Assembly (NCBI GenBank): GCA_019925105.1 | Contig: JAHGAU010000021.1 | Coordinates: 744,001-808,000, forward strand | Length of the DNA stretch: 64,000 bases | Direction of reading: 5' to 3' | Source: Niebla homalea | Lineage: Eukaryota; Ascomycota; Lecanoromycetes; Lecanorales; Ramalinaceae | Shown here: positions 1-13,534 of the stretch, in pieces | Numbering within the stretch: the first letter of the stretch is position 1 | Layout: each line of letters starts with the position of its first letter | Program-made: the position numbers and the translations under genes | Notes under the pieces: generated by a model | Databases searched by the model: none | Told to the model about the DNA's origin: nothing | What the model saw: the letters and a program-made list of their open reading frames with translations, nothing else

Positions 1-1154
1 GCCTTAAAATAATTTCCTTTTCTTTTTTTTTATAAATTTTATTAAATATATCCCGTTTACCGCGGTAATAAAGGATTACCTTAATATCTTTATTATTTTA
101 TATTCTTTTTTATTAGCTTATTTTTTTAACTTTTTTAACCCCTCTTTTACCTTTAATAAAACTATATTAAAAAAGATATTTTTACTTTATAGTTTATATA
201 TTATAATAATTTATTCTATTAATGGCTTTCCCGTTACCTTAAATACCTTTATTAATTATAACGGGTTCGCTTTTACCGTTATATTCCTTTTTTTTTTACC
301 CGATAATTATACGGTTATTATCTTTACCTTTTTTAACGCCACCGTTTTCTTCTTTATCCTTATTTCTTTTACCGTTAACGTTAACGTTACTTTTATGGCT
401 TTTATTATTTAATTTATTTCCGTTCTTTTTTTTAAAGTTTTCCTTATTGTTCCTTTACTTTATACGTATTCTTTTTATTTCCCTTTATTTTTGTCCGTTA
501 ACGTTTTTATTACCGTTTTTTAAACTTTACGTAGTTTCTTTAACTCCTTTAAACTTTTCTTTATATTTATATAAAAGTTTTTTACTTTCTATAGCCTAAT
601 TTATAATATTAATTAAATCTTTAATATAATATTTTTTTATATAATTATAAAGAAGCTTTTTAATATTTTTACCGCTTTTTCCCTTATTATTTTTCCCCGT
701 ATATTTAACGGTTATTTTTTTTAATAATTTATTTTTATTTATTTAATATTTCCTTATTTTCTTTTAGTTTTCTTTTAGTTTATATATATTTAATAAAGCC
801 TTTTACGCCTCCGTTTATTTTTTATCCGTCCCCGCGTACCGTTTTTATCCTTTTTACCCTTTATTTATTACCCTTAATAATAATACCTTTACGCGTTATA
901 TACGTCCCTTTACGCGTATTTTATTAACTATAGACTCCTTATTCGATTTAAGGCCTTTTTATCTTGTATTTATCGCGTTGTTTATATAACTTATTACCGT
1001 TCTTATTAACCTAAACCGTTTACCCTTTCTCCCCCTTTATTTTTATTATTACTCTGCTTCCGCTTATCGCATTTAAGGTACCGTCCTCACTATTACTTAA
1101 GTTATATACGCGTATATCGTTTCTGACCTCTGGGGTCCCGTTGTTCGTCGCCAT
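1..1154 (-). pseudogene. Decayed lysine-rich protein frame, unknown family
   Basis: One minus-strand frame starts at an ATG (1154-1152), runs 44 codons without a stop (beginning MATNNGTPEV), and continues to the window edge. All stops I read in it are TAA or TAG, as expected when Gln/Trp codons are mutated by RIP. The product would be very rich in Lys, Ile, Thr and Arg, with a polar Asn/Ser/Glu N-terminus. I see no zinc knuckle, protease or polymerase motif. A retroelement ORF1/gag-like nucleic-acid-binding protein is possible but unproven. The 5' end lies in a patch less mutated than the rest. The 3' end is outside the window. Confidence 0.45.
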
Positions 1155-1159
1155 TCTTC

Positions 1160-4130
1160 ATATGATAGATTATATTAATACCTAATAAATAATATTATTA
1201 TAAGGAAATATACAATAAAAATAAAAACGAAAATAAAATAATAATAAGCCTATTTATATTTAAAATAAGAATTTACTCCCTTAAAAATTTAACTTACGTA
1301 TAATAACTATAATTATTAACGTACCTTCCCAGATCCCCGATTTAAGGCTATTATACCTTTATAGCTATTATATACGTAAAGGAAAATTAAATAAAAAGCT
1401 TTATAGTAAGTTCGCTTCCTAGATTATTTAAATATAAATCATATAAAATAATCCTTTATTAGCTATTAAATATTATAAATAAAACCTTTAAATTAAGTAA
1501 AATAATTAAGGTAATATTAACCGTATATTTTAATATCGTAATCTTTATTTATAGTTAAAAAAAACAGTTAAAACATAAATTTAATACGGCCAAACCGTAA
1601 ATAAAAAGGGTATAAAGCTATTATAAAGAAGATAAAAATATTAATAAGGATATTAAGTTAGATGGCTAATAAAAACCTTTCTATAGTAAAAGGGTTATTA
1701 CGTAAGTAAAAACCGAAAAGACGAGGTTAAACGAGGTTAAAAGGTTAGAAATTATAAATAAAAAGCAGTAAAAAGGTTTAAGAAATAAATAAGGTAATAA
1801 AATATATAATTTCTTATAAGAATTTTTCTATAAATATATAAAAGTATAAATAATATAATAACCGTTTTTCTATCTTATAAAATCGGGGATTTAATATAAA
1901 TACTTTTAAATAATATAAGCTTTACTTTATTAATACCGTTATTAAATAGGAATATAAACTCTTAATAAAAAACGAATTTTATAAAAAAATAATTTAAACG
2001 CTTTAAAATATAAGTATTTATATTAAATTTCATAAGAATTTAAATATATTAATAATATATACGGATAAAAATAGGATATTCTTTTAATAAAATATTAATA
2101 AAGTAATTTAAAATGTTTTAAGCGTAATATTATATAAAGCTATATAAATTATGGATTTAAACGGGGTTTCATAAAATTCTTTTAATAATATATATACTTA
2201 TAATAAATAAATTTCCTTTAAAAAATAGTTATTAATTAATATAAAAGTTATATTATTAAGAAACTTTACTTAATTTCTTTATAATAAAAGCGGATTTAAA
2301 TATTTAAAGAAGTTAAACTCCTTACGTTAATAACGTCTAATAAAGAGAATAACGGAACCCTGGTATAAATAAGTAAATAATCAATTAAGATCCCGATAAT
2401 ATAGCGATATATTAATTAATTATAAACGTTCCAACTTAGTTTATTAATTTTTTAAATATCATAACGATATTACTTCTTTAATAAACTTAATCCTCTTTAC
2501 ATAAATAGAGTTAATAATCTTTAATATCCCGTTATTTATTTATATAATACCTTTTATATCCAAAATTTCTTTATTTTTCGGCTTATAACTTTAATTATAA
2601 TAAATAAGATAATACGTATATAATAAGTAAAAATGGGATAACGATAAACGATATTTAAAGTCTAATTTATCTTAATCCTATATCCTTTTTATAAAGTAAT
2701 TCTATATAAAGAACTTATAAATCCATTTAAAATTAAAACCTATAATACGATAATTAAAATAAGGTAATACGATATTTATTAAAAGGGGGGAAGAATATAA
2801 ATTTTAATATATTTATAGTTATAACTCTTAATTAAGGTTTTATAAGTGGATTTAAAGTTATTATTAATAATATTTACGTTAATTATTTCCGCGATCCTAA
2901 TTACGAATTAATAAATAAAATTAATAAAGAATATACTTATTATTTCTTTAAATTAAGTAATATTGGTATTATAAATATTAATAAGTTTTACGCTTAATAT
3001 TTCCTTGAACTTAATTAAAATAATATTATTAAGGAATTATATTTAAAAACGTATTATAGTTTAATTAATTAAAGGATTTAATTCTTAAAAGCTTAAAAAT
3101 AAATAAATTTAATATTTAATTTATTAATATTTATTAACCAATATTATTATTATTAAAGTAATCTTAATTTATTAAATATAATAATAATAAAATATTTCCT
3201 TCTTTATATATTACCTTTAATTTAATATCTTAAAATATTTTTTAAGCTTTTTCGGCTTTTTAATTTATAATAATATTTATTTTATCTTAAATAATTATAA
3301 TATTTAATAAGCTTTTCCTTTTAATTAAAATAACGATATACGGTAAACGTAAATATAATATATTAATACCAAGACGGGTTATATAGATATTTCGTTTATA
3401 TATTTTCTGCGAATTTTATCGTTACGTTAACTTAATATATCGTATTAATAATATTTCCTTAAAATCTATATATATTTCTTTATAAAATTTATAATCTTAA
3501 TATATTTTTTTTATTAATTAAAAGACCTAAAATAAGGCCGTAATATTAAGATTTAAATTATCGTATTTACTCTTTACCGTATTAATTAAATTTAAATTAA
3601 TATTAATATAAATATAAATAATATTTAAATAAAAAGATATAATATTATACCTTAATTAAGTATAATAAGATAAAGTTAATTAAGAATATTTATTTTAAAA
3701 GTACTTTTTCTATCGTCGTTTAATTAATATATTATTATTTTATTATATAAGCTATTATAATAAGATTTAAAGATAACGATTAATAAAGTATAAAATACGT
3801 ATATTTTACGTAAAAGGTTTAAGGTAAAATAAAATAAGTTTAAGGTAATATATAATCCAAAAAAGACCTTATTAAAGTTAAATATTTATATTTAAGTTAA
3901 ATGTAGCTTTAATTATAATAATAAGTTATAGGGTAAATAATATTTTTCTTATTATTTATCAGTGAAATAAATTATTAAGCTAATACCTTATAGATTTTAA
4001 CTAGGGAAATAAGTATAATAACAGAAAAGTTTAAAGCTTAATTCCTCCTTATCTTTTAATACGCCGATAAATAAAACGTAATTTTCCTTCTTAATAAAAT
4101 TAACGTATTTCTAAAGTAACGCTTAACCCC
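1160..4130. other. Decayed AT-rich stretch without recognisable gene
   Basis: Heavily mutated sequence. Plus-strand tracts around 2.3-3.4 kb read as protein with only TAA/TAG interruptions, and a tract near 2.33-2.5 kb looks protein-like (it contains EPWYK). I cannot tie these to a family or fix one frame through the stretch. No LTRs, terminal inverted repeats or RNA genes were seen. Confidence 0.4.
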
Positions 4131-4135
4131 TAACG

Positions 4136-4511
4136 TTTATAATAATAACCAACAATAATAACGGTTTATATAAATCTTATAAAGGTAATAACGGTAATAA
4201 TAATATAAAAGTATTAATTTAAAATATTACAATATATATTACGATAAATATATTCTAATAGATATTATAATAAATATATTACGATAAATATTATAATAAA
4301 TATAACTTTAAGGGTATATTACGGGATGAATTTAAAGGGTAACTCCAGGGGTAAGATATTAAATCAATACTTAATAGTAATAATAATATTTATAAACCTT
4401 ATAAAAGCAATAATAATAAAGATAATATTTATAATTATTATAATAAATAATACGATAAATAATATGATAAATAATACGATAAATATTATTATAATAAATA
4501 TACGGTATTAA
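4136..4511. repeat. AT-rich repeat related to the 22.3-23.0 kb array
   Basis: Contains runs of a 12-15 bp motif of the type ATATTACGATAAAT (about 4235-4310 and 4440-4500), separated by a segment with a GGGATGAATTTAAAGGGTAA-like core and a stretch resembling AACGGTTTATAAATCTTATAAAGG. The same blocks in the same order occur at 22316-22720, so this is a dispersed copy of the same repeat. A 61-codon open frame across it (4326-4511) is low-complexity Ile/Asn and is not a gene. Confidence 0.6.
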
Positions 4512-7500
4512 TTCCAATAATAAATACTTAACGTATCTTATATAACCGTAAGTAAAATATTTTAACGTTAAAGATACTTAATTTTTTACTTTTAAAAATT
4601 TAATATTATTAACTTATAACTCGTTAATTCCTTAACTTCTTTAACGTTTATTTAATTATTTATATAAAGGAAGTAATTAAGGTAACTTCTTATAAAACCA
4701 GAAAGCTCAATTAATTATTATCTTTTTTAAATATAAATCCGGTATTTAATTATTATAAACTTTTTAAAAATATAAATTTAAAGAAAAAAATAAATTAAAA
4801 AAAAGTTAAAACTTATATTAATTAATAAATTATCGATATCTGAATATATTATTTTATAAAGTTTTAACGAATAATAATTATAAACGTTCTTAATAAATTT
4901 ATAAATAATTTACTTTTCTTTATTATTTAAGGCCATAAAGTTAAATTCGTAAATTAAATAATAATAAAAGGTAATCTCGTCTCCTTTAATTATAGGATAA
5001 TAACCGTAAATCCTTACCGATTTATAATTATATAAAATAGAAAAAATAAGGATTTCCCGGTTTAATTTTTTTCTTACGCTTTACCGCTTTATAGAGTTTA
5101 ACGATATTTTTTACGGTAACGGTTATACTATATACGTTTTATCGGTTGGTAATGTTAAACGCCGCAGCGTTATATTTAACTTTATAGGTAAAAAAGGGAA
5201 AGTATATTTGTATTATAATTATAAAGTAAATAATAAATTTAGACCCGGGTTTACTTATAAAAGGTTTAAGCTTATTTAATTATTTTTAACTAAATATAAA
5301 TCGCCTAAATCCTATAGTAAAATCGGGTTATAAACGAATTTTATATAAAGGGAAAAAGATTATATTATTTTATTTTTTATTAATTATTTTATAGAAATAA
5401 TTAAAGTAATTAACGTTATAAATCGTTAATATTTAAGCGGAAGGAATAATTAATAAATTAATATCTTAAATAATTATAATTTTATTTTTATTTTATATTT
5501 TTTAATAAGTTTTCTTAAATAAGTTATTATAAAATAATAAATCTTAAGGAATTAATTAATTTATTTTTAATAATATCCCGTAAAAGTTTTTAATATTCTT
5601 TAAAATATTATTATTATTAAATTTTTATATATAATTACCTTTATTTTTAAGTTTAATTATATAGTTTAGATTCTTATATTAAGCGTTTTTAACTTCCCGT
5701 AATAATTAATTATTAAATATTTAAAGACTTAATAATAATTACTTATAATAAAGGAAAGCGGAAGACTTCTTTTTTATAAAGAGATAATATAGATAAGTAA
5801 AGGTATATATAGCTTAAAACGGCTCTTTAATATAATACTTTTATAATTAATCCCTTTATCCCGGCTTTTTTAATAACTTATTTCTTTTAAAATCTTCCTT
5901 AACTTAACCGTCTTACTTAAAGTACTTTTTTTATTATTTTTTAGTCTGAATCTAATACTAAAACGGGTTAATATTACCCTTATTAATATTACTTATAAAT
6001 AAGGTTTATAGTTACTTTAAAGGAGGTTATTTTTAAATTTAAAATAAAAGATATTTAATTTCTTATTCTTTTTATCCTCGTTCCCGTTTTTAAAAGGGTA
6101 TAAATAATTTATAAAGGGTTTATAAAAGTTATAATACCTTAATTAAATTAGCGTTATAATATAATAAGAAAAATAATAATGGTATTTACTTTTTACCCTT
6201 AAAAATATTACTTATTAATAAAGAAAAAGGTATTTATATTTTTAAATATAATTAGTTTTAAATAAGGATTACTTATAAGATTCTTATATTACTTATAAAT
6301 ATAAATTTTTACGAGGGGATTATTATTTTTTAATACTTTAAAACTGTTTTCTTATAAATAATTAATTTAAATATTTAAAGTATAAAACCTAAATATTATA
6401 CCTTAAACCTTTAATCTTAAAAGTTACCGCCGGCTTCGCTTAATATTTAATTTTATATAATTACGGGTTATATTAATTAAAATAAAATAAAAAATTATTA
6501 ATATATAATAATTATAAAGCGCGAAAAGTCTTAATAAAATATTAAAAAAATATTAAGATTACGTAAACCTTAATTTTCCGTTTATATAATTATATTAAAT
6601 ATAAATAAATAATAAAGTAAAATCGGGTAACGGATAATTAAAATATAAAGAAGTTAATAAGATATAAATTATTAATAGCTATATAGGGGAAATAATTAAA
6701 AACTCTTTAACGCAATTAATTTATTTGGGATTATACGGCCGAAAACGTAATATTTTTACGTAATAATTACTTAAAAAATAACGGCGTACGGATATATTAA
6801 TACTTAACTCTTTTAATATAAGGTTAATACTTAATATTATTATAACCTTCCGAAGGCGCCTTTAAAAGAGTAATTTATATTAAGTATATATTATAATAAA
6901 TAAGTTAATAAGTATAATAACTTTTTTTTATATAAAGTAATTAAGTAATACGTTCTTTAACTATAATATATTAACTTTAAAATAATCCTTTATAACTTCC
7001 CGGCGGCGTATTATTAAGTAATTTTTAATAATAATTAATTATTATTTTTTAAATAAATAACTTTAAAAAGAAAGTATAATTAAGTTACTTAATAAAATAA
7101 TATAAAATAGTTAATATATAAAATAAAACGTAAAACGGGATAATAAGTATATTTATAACGTAAATTATTAATTTTAACCTTATTTATTTATATTATTACT
7201 TTATTATTTTTAATCCGTTTCGTTATTTAATTTATTTCCACGATTTATTCCCTTTTTTATTATTTACTTAATCTTTTTTAAAATAAGCTATAGCCGTTAT
7301 ATATAATTATATAAATTCCTTAAATCCTTTTATAAAATATTAAACTATAAATACTTAACGTTTAAATTGCTTAAATCAGTTAAAAATATTTATAATGATT
7401 TATTTATAACGTACCGTCTTTTTTAGCTTTTTACCTTTTTCTTTATTTAATTAATCTTTATTAAGGAGAATACGATATTTTTATTATTAAATTTATAATT

Positions 7501-7740
7501 TTATAAAAAGATAAAAGTTATCGTCCCCGGTTTAACGGTAAAGTCGTTTATAATAAAGGTCGTTAATTAATAAAAGGTATTATTTATATAATTAATATTT
7601 CTTAGATTAATAAAGTCGGATTTATTATTATAAATACCCTTAAAGATATTTAGTAAGTTGTTTATTTTATTTAATATCGTATTTTATTCGTTATCATTAA
7701 TCCGGGTAAAATCGAGTATTATTATATAATAAATAAAATA
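4512..7740. other. Decayed AT-rich stretch without recognisable gene
   Basis: No domain, LTR, terminal repeat or RNA gene recognised. Short protein-like tracts exist (for example near 5.2-5.45 kb on +) but are too mutated to assign. Mononucleotide and short A/T repeats are common. Confidence 0.4.
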
Positions 7741-7749
7741 AATATAAGA

Positions 7750-8480
7750 AATTTAATTAATTTTATAATTAAATATAAAAAAAAAAAGAAAGAAATATAT
7801 TTTTTATTATTAAAGTACCCGTAAGAATTTTATTATTATTTATTAAAATATAATAGAAAAATTTATTATCCTTTATTAAAATAACTTTATTATAAATTTT
7901 ACGGAATCTATAAAAAGCTTTATTAATAAATATTAAATAATTTTTAAAATATATTAAAAAAAGGAAAGCTTATTAAACGTTAATTTTCTATAGATATAAT
8001 ATAATAAATAATCTTCTTTTTTATAACTTTTTATTATTATTAATTAAAGATATTAAAAGATTAAGGTTAAACTTTACGTAATTAAATAAAAATTATAATG
8101 ATTTTTTAACTATTCTTATAGGTAAATATTACGTAAAAGTAGGAATTATATAAGTTTAATTTTACGTAATACGGGGATTATTCCCGTATTAAAGATACTT
8201 TTATAAAGTTTAATTAATACGTTAAAAAGTAATTAATAATTTTTAATATTAAGTTATTTAATAATAATAATAAGGATTTTTTTATATAAAAAATATTAAG
8301 TAATATCCTAAAATCCCAGTATAATATTAATTATCCAATTAAATTATAAATACGGTTAAACTTAAAGGTTTACCTTTTTAATTAAGCCGTTAAATTATAT
8401 TTAAGGTTAAAGTTAAGTTATAAATCGAAAATAGCTTTTTTAATCCGGTATATTTTACTTAAAATAATATAATAAATACG
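7750..8480 (+). pseudogene. Decayed plus-strand frame, unknown protein
   Basis: A plus-strand frame can be followed with only TAA/TAG interruptions. Near 8255-8280 it includes a run of consecutive TAA codons that would be a short polyglutamine tract before RIP. The inferred composition (Tyr, Leu, Lys, Gln, Phe) looks like a globular protein rather than random A/T sequence. I recognise no family. It could be part of a transposon or a duplicated host gene. Ends are approximate. Confidence 0.3.
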
Positions 8481-9690
8481 AGCGGGTAAACTTTATAGTT
8501 TTATATATTAAATTATTATTAATTTAAAATAGTCTTATATATTATTTATTACCCGCGTTTATCGTATAAATAATTACGTTAATAAATATTAATTACGTTC
8601 TTAACGTTAATTAAGATTAATATAAAATAACGGGTATTAATAATAACTTTACGGGTATAATATAGATATTATATTATATAGTTATATTTAAGTTAAAGAT
8701 TAATCCCGGATATTATTTTCTTTTTATTATTAACGGTTATAATACGTAAAATTATTAATAATTTATATAATCTTAAAATATAATTTAAAGAAATAATCTT
8801 TATATAAACACGTACGTAATTAAAATTAATATAATATTAAATTTCTATTTAAAATATAACCTATATTAAATAATTATTTTAATATATTAAACTTTATAAG
8901 TATTATAATTTTAATAAAATAATAAATTAAAATATAATAATTAAGCTTAAATATACTCTATTTTATACTTAAGAATATTATTTTCCTTTAAGAAATTACT
9001 TTAAGAGACTATATTAAAAAACTTAAAAGACTTTAATTTATTATCCGATAAAAATTTATTGTTTTTACCCTTAATAATATTTATTATAAGTTTTATATTA
9101 TTTTAACTATTTTATTCTAACTTTTTATAAAACGTAAAAATATAATACGGAATACTACTTTCGGTCCAGACGTTAATCTCCGATATTATAAACCTTTAAA
9201 ATAAAACTTAAATTCTTAACGGTAAACTATAAAGCGTATAAAAAGAAAATTAATAAATAATAACTTATTTTTAATAAACTAAATAAGATTAATCTTAAAT
9301 TATAAAAATACTACGGTAAACTTAAAATAAACTATAACGATAAAGTTTAAAGTTAATTAATAAAAAAAAAAATATTATATTATTAAGAAATCGCTTAAGT
9401 TTAAATTTATAGCGTACGGAAAAATTAAAACTCATTTCAAGCAATAATATAAGTTTAATTATAGAATTATTATATTCCTTAATAATTATATATAGACTTA
9501 AAATAATAAACGATTAAATAATATTAAACTTAATTTTACTTTAATAAAGAATTATATTTTAATAAAAGGATTAAAAGCGATAAATCTTAAGTTATAATAT
9601 ATAAAGGACTATATAAAAGAGAAGCAATAATTCTTAAAATAAAAGGAATATAAAATAAAGGTTTTTAAAAAAAAAAAAGTTATCTTATTA
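8481..9690. other. Decayed AT-rich stretch
   Basis: No gene, RNA or repeat boundary identified. A lysine-rich plus-strand tract at about 9.6-9.73 kb could be the tail of a transposon protein but has no diagnostic motif. Confidence 0.35.
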
Positions 9691-10225
9691 TAACGACGTA
9701 AAATATAGAAAAGCTTAAGTAATATATAAAAGTAATGAATAAAACGTATTATAATTTATAAATCCTTTTCCTCTTTTTTATACTATTATTTATAATTTTA
9801 CTATAATTATTATAGCTGCTATTAATTCTTTTTTTAATTATCGTCCTTTACTATTTAAACGAACTATATAACTTTATTTAATCGTTTTTATAAATATAAT
9901 ATTATAGGTTTATAAATATTTAAATTAAAGTTATCGATATTTATTAATAACCGGATCTTAATCTGCTTATATTCGCGGTTATAGTTAAAGTAAAAGGTAT
10001 TATACCTATTTAAGGAATAAAAACTATTATTAACGCTTTTTATAAAATCGGAAAATTTATAAGATATTCCGTTTTCTTTAATAGAAATAAGTATTAAGCG
10101 AAATTTATTATATTATTGTTTTACTGCCCTATAATATATTATTTTTAATGAACTATTTAACTTATATAGCTTATTAAAACCGGAAATAATCGTTATATTA
10201 ATAGTATTTAAAGAACTACCCTATA

Positions 10226-10403
10226 TGTTATCGCAGTACCTACCCTGGAGCAAGGGCTCCGGGGTAGGACCTACCCCTGGGGGTGATCCCCCGGGTAGAC
10301 TACCTTCTCATATATGGTAATAGCGGCTTACCCCTAAGCGCTATTATTTACCCCGGATAATTACTTTTATCCATAAGATAGCTGAGTGGTTATTACCCAA
10401 ATA
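10226..10403 (+). repeat. TRIM 5' LTR
   Basis: Starts TGTTATCG. It contains two GC-rich hairpins (around 10240-10268 and 10269-10295, the latter CCCCTGGGGG / CCCCCGGG type) and a segment ending GAGTGGTTATTACCC that matches a tRNA A box. It is far less mutated than its surroundings. Its last five bases read AAATA where the 3' LTR has TGACA, in part explained by RIP. Confidence 0.75.
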
Positions 10404-10600
10404 GAGTAATAACGTAACTTCAGGGTAATACATCCCCGGAGTTAACCTTAAAGGTTTAAAGGGGTAAATTTATAGTTTAAATCCGAAAACGTTTATAAAA
10501 GTAAGACTTTTAAGTAACTTTAGAGGTAAGATTAAATATAAGTACGGGGGCGGATAGGACCTATTATTTTATAGTACCGGGGGTTAAGGTTTAAGGTATA

Positions 10601-10692
10601 GAAAACTATTAAGGGGGGCCGGAATACCTGAAAACTATTAATATAAAGGGCTAGAATACCTGAAAATTACCGATATAAAGGGCTAAAACGCT
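10601..10692 (+). repeat. Three tandem copies of a ~30-bp unit inside the TRIM
   Basis: Units start GAAAACTATTAA, GAAAACTATTAA and GAAAATTACCGA (10601, 10630, 10662). Each ends in a GGAATACCT-like block. Confidence 0.7.
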
Positions 10693-11079
10693 ATAAAATT
10701 ACGCGGGTTAATTATAGGACCGTAAGTAAAATACCTTAAGACGTAACCTTTACTTACTTAATAAGGAACGGTACGGATATAAGTATTTATTAAAAATTAC
10801 CCAGGTTTACTTAATAAGAAATACGGGTTATTTTTAATAAGGATATTAAATCCCGGGTTATATCCTTATAAAGTTATTAAGCTTTTAAATTATCCGGGTC
10901 CGGCTTAGGAAGTTCAAACCTATACCGGAGGTAATCTCCCTTAAATAAAGAGTTTTTAACCTTTATTTATTTACTTAATTAAGTTTTAAGAGGACCTTTA
11001 ATCCGGAAGGGTAACTCCCCCCCGGAAACGTAGTTTATAGTCTGTAAATTCGGGGACAAACTTATAGGAGAAAGGATAC

Positions 11080-11257
11080 TATTATGGTAGTACTTACCTT
11101 AAAGTAAGGGCTCCGGGGTAAGGCCTACCCCTGGGGGTAATCCCCCGGGTAGACTACCTTCTCATATATGGTAATAGCGGCTTACCCCTAAGCGCTATTA
11201 CCTACCCCGGATAGCTACTTTTATCCATGAGATGGCCGAGTGGTTATCACCCTGACA
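11080..11257 (+). repeat. TRIM 3' LTR with tRNA-like A box
   Basis: Begins TATTAT (TGTTAT before mutation) and ends CCTGACA. At 11233-11243 it reads TGGCCGAGTGG, a perfect fit to the RNA polymerase III A-box consensus TRGYNNARNGG, followed by TTATCAC as in many eukaryotic tRNA D arms. The 5' copy reads TAGCTGAGTGG at 10379-10389. No anticodon or T arm follows, so this is not a tRNA gene. It may be a captured 5' tRNA half or a promoter element. Confidence 0.65.
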
Positions 11258-12479
11258 CTATAATACTTTAAGGGGCTTATTAATACCCGTAAAACCTATT
11301 ATTTTATCGTTTTATATAAATTTTATAAATAACGTCTTTTACGTAAATTTAATTTCCTTTATAAACTTAGGCGCTAATACTATATATAAAAATTTAAATT
11401 AAATACTTAGCGGATTTATTTTAGGCTGGTTAAGAAAAGCCTAAAAAAAAACTATTTAATAATAAATAAGGTTATTGAGGTACGTTTTTACTATAAGACT
11501 TCGAATTTATTAACGTATAATAAAAATAAAAATTCTTAATTTAATCGGAAAAAGCTATTATAAGGTATATTATAGTAATATTTAATATTTTAACCGTAAT
11601 TAATTAACGGAGGCTAAGAACCTAGGTTTATAGAAATTATTTAAAAGGTTTAAATTACTATCTAAATAATTTTATAGCTCTTTAAAGTAGCTTTACTTAT
11701 ATACTTATAAAATAATAACGGGTAAATACGAAGAATAAAAGTATTTATTATAGCCTTTATTAACCTTAATTTATTATTTTTATATAAGAAATATATAAAC
11801 CCGGATAGCTTTATGGTTTATAATATTACTTATTTCTAAATAAGTTTAATAAATAACGTAAAAAAAGTAAATTTCTTTTTATCTTTTCGTAGCCTTTAAT
11901 TTAATATTTTAGGAAAGTATTATAATATAAAGAGTTATAATTACCGGTATCTTATAATCTTAATTACTTTAATAGATATTAATTATTAATTTATATTATA
12001 AGTTTCTTATATAAATAACGGTTACCCGTATTATGAGTTATATAACTATATATATTCTTAATAAATAAATATTCTATATATACTTAAAAGTAAATTCTTT
12101 ATAACTTTAATATACGGCTTTAAAAGTTTTATATCTTTAAGGAAAGTATAAATAAAAAAGATAAAACCGTTAATTATATAAATCCGATTAAGAACCTTAA
12201 TTTACTTATATTTTAAAAGAAGTAATATAATTATCTTTAATTTACGTTCAATTATTAATTTATTATTAATATAATATTTAAGGAATAAGTTTTAAACGAT
12301 AAAAATAATCTTAGCGTTTAATCTTTATTAAAAATCGTTATAATTATTAAGGATTTCATCTTATATAGTCTGAATTTATTTAAGATATCGGTATATCTCT
12401 TAAATAATATTTATTAATATATTAGTTATTTATAGGCTTAAATTATACCTCCGGGTACCGTAATAAAAGGATCCTATAG

Positions 12480-13520
12480 AAAATCCCAATTTATAAGGTT
12501 AATTATAACCCGATAAAAAGGAGGAAGGCGTTAAAGCCTTTTTATAAGTAATATATTTAAGTATCTTTATATATCCGCTTTTTTATTTATAATAGGTTTC
12601 TTTTTTTATTATTAAAAATATTATTAATTATTTTTATTCCTATTTTTTATCCTTATTTTTTAATATTCACCGTTAATATTTATAAATATTTCTATTATAA
12701 AAGTTTTTAATATTTATATAATTCTTTATTAATTAACGTTTAAGGGCGTCGTCCGTTATTATAATTTTACTCTTTAACGTAACCGTATTAATTAAGGTTA
12801 ACGGACTTACCCGTATATACCTTAATAATCTATTAACGATTATCGGGATAAAGAAATCTTTACGTAATTTTAATCCGATAACGATTATATAGGTATATTA
12901 ACTGCCCGCTTAATTTTAATTATAATAAAGTATTATTTATGCCTTTACTTTTCGGTATTATATTTTACGCTTTAAAAATTATAACCATAAATACGTAATT
13001 CTACCGGTTTAACCTTTAATACTTTATTAATTTATAAATTTTTATAAGCTTAATAACGTTTTTAAGATTTAATTGCCGGGGATATTATTTAATTAATTAC
13101 GGTTATATTAACTTAAAGAATATTTTATAGTTATTAAGAGTTTATACCGTTATTAAAGCCTTATTATAACCGCGTTAACTATTAATTATATCGTCTTAAA
13201 ACGGATTACGTTAACGTTTAATATCCCGGACTTTTAAAATTACTATTTTTAAAGTTAACGTATAAGCTTTATATAAAGGACTTTAAGGCTTTATATAATT
13301 ATTATTTTATATATTGCTTTTTTAAATTTAATTATAGACTTAAATATCGATATCTTACCGTTATTTTACTTAAGTTACCGCTTCCAGGAGTAGTAACGTT
13401 ATACTTTAAGATTATAATAAGGTTTTTTACGTTATAAGAAAGCTAATTAATCCCTTATTTTAGCGGCCTTTTATTTTACTATTTATTAACTAACGTATTA
13501 AAGATCTTGCCCTTTATAAG
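12480..13520. other. Decayed stretch, unassigned
   Basis: Both strands give partial frames with Gln-type stops, so the sense strand is unclear. No motif recognised. Confidence 0.35.
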
Positions 13521-13534
13521 CTCTTTTTATAGAA

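Larger units (their letters stand above)
10221..11262. mobile_element. TRIM-like non-coding LTR element with CTATA duplication
   Basis: Two 178-bp direct repeats (10226-10403 and 11080-11257) align without any gap at an offset of 854 bp. The left begins TGTTAT and the right ends TGACA, and both sides are flanked by CTATA (10221-10225 and 11258-11262), a 5-bp target-site duplication. The 676-bp interior has no protein frame. A purine-rich tract (TAGGAGAAAGGA, about 11065-11076) lies just before the right repeat, as expected for a polypurine tract and as evidence for + orientation. Size and layout fit terminal-repeat retrotransposons in miniature, which depend on another element's enzymes. The primer site after the left LTR is not recognisable. 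Confidence 0.8.
9700..12470 (-). pseudogene. Decayed minus-strand protein frame split by a TRIM element
   Basis: Minus-strand frames with Gln-type stops only can be read at 12470-12000 and again at 10200-9830. The latter reads as a Phe/Tyr/Lys/Arg-rich globular protein. The TRIM at 10226-11257 separates the two parts, so they may be one gene or element interrupted by it. There is no recognisable RT, integrase or transposase motif. I infer minus-strand coding from stop type and composition only. Frame joins in between are not resolved. Confidence 0.35.

Noticed and set aside
4326..4511. 61-codon open frame as a small gene
   Set aside because: Ile/Asn low complexity produced by the ATATTACGATAAAT repeat.
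10912..10920. GTTCAAACC as a pol III B box for the TRIM
   Set aside because: Fits the B-box consensus but lies over 500 bp from the A box of the left LTR; likely chance.
11220..11300. Complete tRNA gene at TCCATGAGATGGCCGAGTGG
   Set aside because: A box and D-arm are convincing, but there is no anticodon arm, T arm or acceptor pairing downstream. The segment is part of an LTR present twice.
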